From NCBI GenBank assembly GCA_050942995.1, contig JBMNOI010000045.1, positions 1-27,754 of the forward strand: a DNA stretch of 27,754 nucleotides, written 5' to 3'. The notes beneath the pieces were generated by a model that was given only the letters and a program-made list of their open reading frames with translations, did not search any database and had not been told where the DNA came from. Position numbers and translations under genes: made by a program. Shown piece after piece: positions 22,675 to 27,754 of the stretch. The DNA comes from JBMNOI01 sp050942995. Lineage in GTDB: Bacteria > Chloroflexota > Anaerolineae > UBA1429. How positions within the stretch are numbered: the stretch's first letter is position 1; each line of letters opens with the position of its first letter.

Positions 22675-24864
22675 CTACCGTCGACGACGGTCGCCGCCGT
22701 CACGTCCACCACGGCGATCACCGCCCCCACGTCGGGGGCCTCCGCCGCCGGCCAGCTTGCGGTCGCGCTGCCGGGCCTCATCCAGGCTCCAGCCCTCCAG
22801 CACTGCCTGACGCGAGAGCTTGACCCGGCTATCCGAGTCGATGTCGATGACCATGACCATCACCTCATCCCCCTCCTGGACCACGTCTTCAACCTTGTTG
22901 ACGCGATAGTCCGCCAGCTGAGAGATGTGCACCAAGCCATCCTGGCCGGGGATGAACTCGACAAAGGCGCCAAATTCGGTGATGCGGACGACCTTGCCCG
23001 TATAGATACGACCCAGTTCGGGCACTGCCGTGAGCTGCTGGATACGGCGGATAGCCGCCGCCGAGCGCTCACCGTCGGGCGAAGCCACCAGCACCGTGCC
23101 GTCGTCCTCCACGTCGATGCTGACCCCGGTCTCCTCGATGATGCTGCGGATATTCTTGCCGCCGGGGCCGATAAGGGCACCGATCTTTTCCACCGGGATG
23201 GAAAGAGACTGGATATGCGGCGCAAACTGTGAGATCTCTTGACGCGGCTCGGCGATGCAGGCGTTCATGACATCCAGAATCTTGAGCCGGGCAGCGCGCG
23301 CACGCTGCAGCGTCTCTTCGATAATCTCCCGCCGCAGGCCGGTGATCTTGATATCCAGCTGGATGGCGGTGATACCCGCCTCCGTACCGGCCACTTTAAA
23401 GTCCATATCCCCCAGATGATCCTCAAGGCCCTGGATATCGGTCAGCACCGCCCAGCGGTCCCCTTCGGTGATAACGCCCATGGCGATACCCCCCACCGGA
23501 GCCTTCATCGGCACACCGGCGTCGAACAGCGCCAGGCTGCACGCGCAGGTGCTGGCCATAGAGGTGGACCCGTTAGAAGAGAGCACCTCGGTCACCGTGC
23601 GGATGGTATAGGGGAACTCGTCTTCGCCGGGCAGCAGCGGCTCGATGGCCTTCTCGGCCAGAGCACCATGCCCGATCTCGCGGCGACGAGGCCCGCGGAG
23701 CATACCCGCCTCACCGGTGGAGTAAGGGGGAAAGTTGTAATGGTGCATGTAGCGCTTGGACCAATCGCCGCTGAGCCCCTCGACGGTCTGCTCGTCGGAC
23801 GCGGTACCCAGGGTGACGATGCTCAGCGCCTGAGTCTGCCCACGGTTGAATAGAGCCGATCCGTGAGTGCGCGGCAAAAGGCCCACCTCGGCGCTCAACT
23901 CGCGGATGGTGTGCAGGTCGCGGCCGTCCACGCGGATCCCGGTATCCAGGATACGGCGGCGCATGGCCTCTTTGAACAGCGTCTCAAAGGCCTCGTTGAC
24001 CTCTTTCTCCTCGATCTCTTCGCCAATCTGCTCCAGCATGCGCCGGCGCAGGGCGTTCTCTTGCTCCTGACGATCCCCGCGCTCCAGCCCCTGTGCCACA
24101 ATATCGACGATATCCTGACCGACCAGTTCGCGCACGCGGGCGAGCACGTTCTCGTCCAGAAGGCGTACCACACCGGGGTTCTTTTCCTTACCCACGGCCA
24201 CGGCCATATCGCGTTGCATGGCGATCACATCCTGAATGGCCTCGTGCGCCCGATCGATGGCCTCCATCATCAGATCCTCGGGGAATTCCGAGGCACCGGC
24301 CTCGATCATGAGCACCGACTCGGTGGTACCGGCCACGGCCAGATCCAGCGTGCTCCGGGCCATCTCTTCGATCGTGGGGTTGATGACGAACTCACCGTCC
24401 ACATAGCCCACCCGCACGGCGCCTACAGGCCCGCCAAAGGGGATGTCAGAGATCGAAAGTGCGGCGGAAGCGCCGATGATGGAGATGATATCCAGATGAT
24501 GTACCTGATCGGCCGATAGAGGAGTCACAACGATATGCACATCGTTGCGATAGCCCTTGGGGAAAAGCGGGCGAATGGGCCGGTCGATGGTGCGACAGAG
24601 GAGAATCGCCTCAGTTGAGGGCCGCCCCTCGCGCTTGAAGAATCCTCCCGGAATCTTGCCCGCGGCGTAACGTCGCTCTTCAAAGTCCACCGTTAGTGGA
24701 AAAAAGTCGATCCCTTCGCGCGGCTCTTTCGAGGCCGTCGCCGTCGCCAGGATCATGGAATCACCCAGGCGCACCGTGACGGCGCCACCGGCCTGCATGG
24801 CAAGCTTACCCGTTTCGACGATGATCTCCTCGTTGCCGAGCATCGCCTTGAATTGATGAGACAT
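22675..24864 (-). CDS. pnp: Polyribonucleotide nucleotidyltransferase (PNPase)
   Basis: This 729-residue 3'-5' phosphorolytic exoribonuclease acts in RNA decay. The first RNase PH domain shows GDSMILATATASKEPREGIDF and GFFKREGRPSTEAILLCRTIDRPIRPLF. A helical domain lies at about 240-315. The second, catalytic RNase PH domain runs from about 325 and includes THGSALFNRGQTQALSIVTLG, then TEVLSSNGSTSMASTCA, and DIQGLEDHLGDMDFKVAGT. The KH domain has GPGGKN (566-571), and the S1 domain (about 618-690) begins GRIYTGKVVRITEFGAFVEF. The last 25 residues form an Arg/Gly/Asp-rich tail (GGGGPRRGGGDRRGG), probably an RNA-binding or condensing extension. It is downstream of rpsO, the classical order, with a 255-base structured leader; GGGAGG stands ten bases before the ATG. 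Confidence 0.98.
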   Translation of the reverse strand: MSHQFKAMLGNEEIIVETGKLAMQAGGAVTVRLGDSMILATATASKEPREGIDFFPLTVDFEERRYAAGKIPGGFFKREGRPSTEAILLCRTIDRPIRPLFPKGYRNDVHIVVTPLSADQVHHLDIISIIGASAALSISDIPFGGPVGAVRVGYVDGEFVINPTIEEMARSTLDLAVAGTTESVLMIEAGASEFPEDLMMEAIDRAHEAIQDVIAMQRDMAVAVGKEKNPGVVRLLDENVLARVRELVGQDIVDIVAQGLERGDRQEQENALRRRMLEQIGEEIEEKEVNEAFETLFKEAMRRRILDTGIRVDGRDLHTIRELSAEVGLLPRTHGSALFNRGQTQALSIVTLGTASDEQTVEGLSGDWSKRYMHHYNFPPYSTGEAGMLRGPRRREIGHGALAEKAIEPLLPGEDEFPYTIRTVTEVLSSNGSTSMASTCACSLALFDAGVPMKAPVGGIAMGVITEGDRWAVLTDIQGLEDHLGDMDFKVAGTEAGITAIQLDIKITGLRREIIEETLQRARAARLKILDVMNACIAEPRQEISQFAPHIQSLSIPVEKIGALIGPGGKNIRSIIEETGVSIDVEDDGTVLVASPDGERSAAAIRRIQQLTAVPELGRIYTGKVVRITEFGAFVEFIPGQDGLVHISQLADYRVNKVEDVVQEGDEVMVMVIDIDSDSRVKLSRQAVLEGWSLDEARQRDRKLAGGGGPRRGGGDRRGGRDGGDRRRR

Positions 24865-24891
24865 TTCCGTTTATCCTCCCGATTAACGCAC

Positions 24892-24991
24892 CAGGAGGCT
24901 GAATTCGGTTTGTCCAGGGACTGGGAAATGAGTCTTACCTCCGGGTGAGGCACATTCCCCAATTCCTGCCCAAGCCGGTTCAAGCCTCCTG
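24892..24991 (-). promoter_or_regulatory. Structured pnp leader (nested stems, possible autoregulatory site)
   Basis: Between rpsO and pnp the transcript can fold into nested helices. The outer stem joins 24892-24908 to 24975-24991 (CAGGAGGCT against AGCCTCCTG, plus GAA/TTC pairs with mismatches). A middle stem joins GGGAA (24923-24927) to TTCCC (24955-24959). An inner hairpin is CCTC (24938-24941) with GAGG (24947-24950). In enterobacteria PNPase represses its own synthesis through an RNase III-cut stem in the same place; a similar role here is inference. Confidence 0.6.
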
Positions 24992-25119
24992 TGCAGCGGA
25001 ACCACTATGTGATCTTGTATCTCTCGATATGGGAAAAGAGTAGACGCGGGGCTGAGCCTCATCATCTACTCTTCAACCTCATTGCCACTTTACCACCGGT
25101 GATCCGCCTGCACCCATGC

Positions 25120-25389
25120 CTAGCGGCGAAGGCCCAGTCGCTCGATGATCTCCCGGTATTTCTGCTCGTTTTTGTGGCTCAGATAGTTCAAATGACGGCG
25201 ACGCTGGCCAACCAACTTGAGCAAGCCCCGACGAGAATGCTCGTCGTGCTTGTGCTCTTTGAGGTGCTCCGTCAAACGGTTGATGCGCCTCGTCAACATC
25301 GCGATCTGAACCTCAGGAGAACCTGTATCACCATCATGACGATGGTACTCATCCATAATAGAGTCTTTCTCGGCTTTGGTCAGCGCCAT
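25120..25389 (-). CDS. rpsO: 30S ribosomal protein S15
   Basis: This is an 89-residue ribosomal protein of the exact family length. It starts MALTKAEKDSIMDEYHRHDGDTGSPEVQIA and continues LTRRINRLTEHLKEHKHDEHSRRGLLKLVGQRRRHLNYL, ending YREIIERLGLRR. All of the helices that contact 16S rRNA at the h20/h22 junction are present, with the conserved D-T-G-S-P-E-V-Q, H-x-x-D-x-H-S-R-R-G-L and R-R-x-x-L-x-Y-L signatures. The ATG at 25389 has AGGGG about seven bases upstream. It is first in the rpsO-pnp-lepB run, with a strong promoter 40-68 bases upstream. In other bacteria S15 represses its own mRNA; no clear pseudoknot was identified here. Confidence 0.98.
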   Translation of the reverse strand: MALTKAEKDSIMDEYHRHDGDTGSPEVQIAMLTRRINRLTEHLKEHKHDEHSRRGLLKLVGQRRRHLNYLSHKNEQKYREIIERLGLRR

Positions 25390-25428
25390 GACCCGTCCCC
25401 TTCGTCTGCTATTATCATCACATTGGGG

Positions 25429-25457
25429 ATTATAGCACAGACGGCACTTTTCAGCAA
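25429..25457 (-). promoter_or_regulatory. sigma-70-type promoter of rpsO-pnp
   Basis: On the minus strand TTGCTG (25457-25452) and TATAAT (25434-25429) are separated by 17 bases, about 40 bases before the rpsO ATG. The -35 box matches the one at yebC. Confidence 0.8.
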
Positions 25458-25576
25458 ATCATCCAACCTCCGGCCATGGCGTATGTAGCCTTTTCCTGCC
25501 TGACACAGGCAATTACACGACAGAGGATACGACGGGTTAGCCGGCATCACGAGTCTTTTCACAAGGTAGTGATGAG

Positions 25577-25604
25577 TTGACGACTCGTTATGTTGCATTA
25601 TACT
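25577..25604 (+). promoter_or_regulatory. sigma-70-type promoter of the DAHP synthase gene
   Basis: TTGACG (25577-25582) and TATACT (25599-25604) with a 16-base spacer. The transcript should start near 25611, which rules out coding upstream of it and supports the ATG at 25649. Confidence 0.75.
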
Positions 25605-25648
25605 CGAACACATGCCGTGTGAAAAAGCGAGCCCATCAGGAGAGTGTT

Positions 25649-26665
25649 ATGATCGTCGAGATGCGTCGAGGAGCCGACCGGGAACAGATCGATGCCGTTA
25701 TCGAGCGCGCGAGCTCCTATGGCTTTGAGACACAGTTGAACATCGGCACCGACAAGGTCGTCATTGCCATACTCGGTAGCGACACCGGTCACGTGCCCAC
25801 CGAGAATTTCGCCGTATTGCCGGGGGTCGAGACGGTCACCCGCATCATGCGGCCCTACAAGCTTGCCTCACGCGAGTTTCGCGATCTCGACACCCGGGTA
25901 CAGGTCGGCGATGTCATGGTGGGCGGGCCAAAGGTTGCCATCATGGCCGGCCCTTGCTCTATCGAGTCGCGTGAGCAGTTATTCGCCACTGCCCGCAAGG
26001 TGATCGAGGCCGGTGCCACGATGGTGCGCGGCGGCGCCTTCAAGCCCCGCACCTCCCCGTTCAGCTACCAGGGAATGGGCGACGGCGCCTTGCGCCTGTT
26101 GAGCGAGGTTCGCCGTGAGATGGGTGTGCCGGTGGTGAGCGAAATCACCGATCCCCACCATCTGGACGCCATGGTGGAACATGTGGACATGCTCCAGATC
26201 GGCGCGCGCAACATGCAGAACTATGCCCTGCTGCGGGCCGTATCGCAAAGTGGCAAACCTTGCATGCTCAAACGGGGGCTGGCCGCGACCGTGACCGAGT
26301 GGCTGCAAGCGGCCGACTATCTCCTGGCCGGGGGCGATACGCAGGTCATCCTCTGCGAGCGCGGCATCCGCACCTACGAGACGAGCACGCGGTTCACGCT
26401 GGACATCTCCTCTATCGGGGTTGTCAAGCGATCCTCGCACCTGCCGGTGCTGGTCGATCCCAGCCATGCCGCCGGCCATTACGAGCTGGTACCCACCCTG
26501 GCCCGCGCTGCAGTGGCGGCGGGCGCCGATGGTCTGCTCATCGAGGTGCACCCCGATCCGGCCAACGCCCTCTCGGACGGATTGCAGAGCCTGACCTTTA
26601 GCGATTTCGAGCGACTCATGACCCAGCTCAAGGCCATCGCCCGGGCCGTGGGGCGCGACCTGTAG
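25649..26665 (+). CDS. aroF: 3-deoxy-7-phosphoheptulonate (DAHP) synthase, type I-beta with N-terminal regulatory domain
   Basis: This 338-residue enzyme condenses phosphoenolpyruvate and erythrose 4-phosphate, the first step of the shikimate pathway. Residues 1-70 (MIVEMRRGADREQIDAVIE onward) form the ferredoxin-like regulatory domain found in AroF/AroG-like I-beta enzymes. The TIM barrel follows: VAIMAGPCSIESREQLF, GATMVRGGAFKPRTSPFSYQG, VVSEITDPHHLDAM, DMLQIGARNMQNYALLRAV, MLKRGLAATVTEWL, VILCERGIRTYE (Cys metal ligand), LPVLVDPSHAAGH (His ligand) and GLLIEVHPDPANALSDGLQSL. The start at 25649 rather than 25577 is chosen because AGGAG lies upstream, because a promoter overlaps the longer reading, and because the length then equals the family norm. 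Monocistronic, ending in a strong terminator. Feedback control by an aromatic amino acid is expected through the N-terminal domain. Confidence 0.97.
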   Translation: MIVEMRRGADREQIDAVIERASSYGFETQLNIGTDKVVIAILGSDTGHVPTENFAVLPGVETVTRIMRPYKLASREFRDLDTRVQVGDVMVGGPKVAIMAGPCSIESREQLFATARKVIEAGATMVRGGAFKPRTSPFSYQGMGDGALRLLSEVRREMGVPVVSEITDPHHLDAMVEHVDMLQIGARNMQNYALLRAVSQSGKPCMLKRGLAATVTEWLQAADYLLAGGDTQVILCERGIRTYETSTRFTLDISSIGVVKRSSHLPVLVDPSHAAGHYELVPTLARAAVAAGADGLLIEVHPDPANALSDGLQSLTFSDFERLMTQLKAIARAVGRDL

Positions 26666-26684
26666 CCCCGATCTGTCTGAAATC

Positions 26685-26718
26685 AAAGCCGCGAGAGGGA
26701 TGCCTCTCGCGGCTTTTT
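26685..26718. terminator. Intrinsic terminator after the DAHP synthase gene (bidirectional)
   Basis: A 14-bp perfect stem AAAGCCGCGAGAGG (26685-26698) with 26703-26716, loop GATG, and a run of five T (26714-26718) on the plus strand. The AAA on the left side gives a short T run for the convergent MBL transcript as well. Confidence 0.92.
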
Positions 26719-26747
26719 CGATCGAACGGATAGAGGCGGGTGTCCCC

Positions 26748-27593
26748 TCATGTATTCGGAGAGAACTCGATCACCGTACCGGTGGGACAAGTATATACGC
26801 CATCACCCAGCGCCCGCCGCAGAGCATCCACCGCCCGCTCACCGGTACAGTGATTCAGATAGAGGGGCGGGGATCCCTCCATCTGCAGCGCAGCCACCAG
26901 GGCCTGCAACTCGCCATCATCGGCCTGAACCAGATGGGTGCCGCCGATTACGGCTTTGAGGGGCTCATCGTAACGGGCACGCACAGTGGCCAGCGTATTG
27001 CGCAGCCCGGCATGACAGCATCCACAGAGCAACACGATGCCCCCTCTGACCCGCAACACGAGAGAGATATCATCGGCATAGTCATCGGCCTGCAACGCGC
27101 CGTCCCGCCGCACCATATGCCGGGGAGACGCTCCTCGCGGATAGGGCCGCGGCGCGATACTGCCGGTGGTGTACACTCCCGGCACGATCTGTTGCGGGGC
27201 AGTGTCCAGGCGCCACTCGACAGCCGCCCGTTCGCGCAGGGCCGGCGAGAGGCCGATCTCACGCAGGTCTTGCCCACGGCGGCCATAGCGCGGCGAAAGG
27301 ATTTCGGGGTGGGCATAGATATCGACGTTCGGATAGAGGGAAAGCAGCGCCTCAAGCCCCCCGACATGATCGTCATGAGCATGACTGAGAGCCACCGCAT
27401 GCAGCAAAAGATCGGGGCGATTCAGCGCCTGTAGATTATGCAACAACACCGTCCCGCTCTGGCCGGTATCCCAGAGCAGATTCCCGGCCGGCGTCTCAAC
27501 GAGAAAAGACAGGCCATGCTCGGCCCATAGGGTCGAACTGTGACTTACACTGTTGTCGACGAGACAGGTCAAACGCACCAGGTCACCGCTCAA
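26748..27593 (-). CDS. MBL-fold metallo-hydrolase (dihydropterin RFA-P synthase-like subgroup)
   Basis: This 281-residue metallo-beta-lactamase-fold protein has the motif ALSHAHDDHVGGL (H71, H73, D75, H76), the third-site His in LLCGCCHAGLRNTL and the last His in YLNHCTGERAV. It begins LTCLVDNS, then AEHGLSFLVET and LLWDTGQSG, the pattern of the archaeal/bacterial group annotated as 7,8-dihydropterin-6-methyl-4-(beta-D-ribofuranosyl)aminobenzene 5'-phosphate synthases or metal-dependent hydrolases. Activity in this host is not known. The start appears to be TTG (27593), with GGGAGAG about ten bases upstream; the homology begins within the first ten residues, so no large extension is expected. 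It lies 79 bases after another minus-strand gene, from which it is separated by a hairpin. Confidence 0.88.
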   Translation of the reverse strand: MSGDLVRLTCLVDNSVSHSSTLWAEHGLSFLVETPAGNLLWDTGQSGTVLLHNLQALNRPDLLLHAVALSHAHDDHVGGLEALLSLYPNVDIYAHPEILSPRYGRRGQDLREIGLSPALRERAAVEWRLDTAPQQIVPGVYTTGSIAPRPYPRGASPRHMVRRDGALQADDYADDISLVLRVRGGIVLLCGCCHAGLRNTLATVRARYDEPLKAVIGGTHLVQADDGELQALVAALQMEGSPPLYLNHCTGERAVDALRRALGDGVYTCPTGTVIEFSPNT

Positions 27594-27621
27594 GAGATGC
27601 TTCTCTCCCGGCTCAACACGA

Positions 27622-27661
27622 GGCGGCCACAGGCGTGCGAACGCGCCGCGCTGTGGCCGCC
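27622..27661. repeat. 11-bp inverted repeat between the MBL gene and the preceding gene
   Basis: GGCGGCCACAG (27622-27632) and CTGTGGCCGCC (27651-27661) enclose an 18-base loop that contains a further GCGT/ACGC pair. There is no T run on either side. It may mark the end of the upstream gene's transcript or regulate read-through into the MBL gene. Confidence 0.55.
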
Positions 27662-27672
27662 CGATTCATCCA

Positions 27673-27754
27673 TCAGCTATCGTATTCGACCTTCCAAACC
27701 GTCCACACCTTGCCCACCAGGTCGATACCGGGCTTGAGTGTCGGCTTGCCGGGT
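27673..27754 (-). CDS. C-terminal fragment of an unidentified protein (partial)
   Basis: The minus strand enters the window in an open frame that ends at TGA (27675-27673). The visible residues read PGKPTLKPGIDLVGKVWTVW, then KVEYDS. The codons have G or C at most third positions, as in the neighbours, and this is the only sensible coding frame here. No family is recognised from 27 residues. It is co-oriented with the MBL gene and could be in the same operon. Confidence 0.45.
   Translation of the reverse strand, partial: PGKPTLKPGIDLVGKVWTVWKVEYDS

Noticed and set aside
1..27754. CRISPR array, prophage or integrative element
   Set aside because: No regularly spaced direct repeats, cas genes, integrase, phage structural genes or attachment-site duplication were seen.

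Overview
The window is a GC-rich (roughly 60%) bacterial chromosomal segment with closely packed genes. About 22 protein-coding genes can be supported, plus two partial genes at the edges. Core genes (yebC, ruvC, ruvA, rpsO, pnp, lepB, a DAHP synthase) sit among accessory genes. The mix of an oligopeptide ABC transporter with a fused double ATPase, a Nitro_FeMo-Co protein paired with a PadR regulator, an orphan set of complex I/antiporter-like membrane subunits, an LCP protein and a UvsE-type endonuclease would fit a Chloroflexota (Anaerolineae/Caldilineae-like) genome. That placement is inference; no rRNA gene is present to test it.

Layout. 1-350: 5' part of a UvsE-like UV endonuclease (-). 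510-1067: RAYT/IS200-like Y1 transposase (+) with a perfect 28-bp palindrome inside its reading frame. 1080-7996 (-): probable five-gene unit, in transcription order FAD disulfide oxidoreductase, lipoprotein substrate-binding protein, DppC-type permease, fused DppD-DppF ATPase and DppB-type permease. 8354-9325 (+): a 35-codon membrane micro-ORF followed at once by a CPBP (Abi) intramembrane protease. 9638-10509 (-): padR plus a Nitro_FeMo-Co family gene, behind a strong promoter with an adjoining inverted repeat. 10964-12861 (+): yebC, ruvC, ruvA. 13024-16802 (-): three membrane proteins related to NuoN/NuoM, NuoK/HyfE and NuoL/MrpD, without any soluble complex I subunit. 17046-18404 (+): LCP protein. 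18668-20784 (+): KduD-like SDR and MFS transporter. 20790-21821 (-): PD-(D/E)XK-like hypothetical protein and a VOC protein. 22024-25389 (-): rpsO, pnp, lepB. 25649-26665 (+): DAHP synthase. 26748-27593 (-): MBL-fold hydrolase. 27673-27754 (-): C-terminus of an unidentified protein.

How the genes work together. The transporter operon imports peptides or similar solutes and is co-oriented with a thiol/disulfide-type flavoenzyme. RuvA and RuvC act together on Holliday junctions; ruvB is not in the window. rpsO-pnp is the classical ribosome/RNA-decay pair, with a long folded leader before pnp. The SDR and MFS genes look like a sugar-acid oxidation and uptake pair. Eight promoters close to the sigma-70 consensus can be read directly. 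In two of them (padR and lepB) an inverted repeat begins exactly where the -10 box ends, which suggests operators.

No complete new defence or mobile system is obvious. The most interesting items are the micro-ORF coupled to the CPBP protease, the antiporter-like trio that lacks the usual proton-path residues, the palindrome inside the RAYT gene, and the small nuclease-fold protein.
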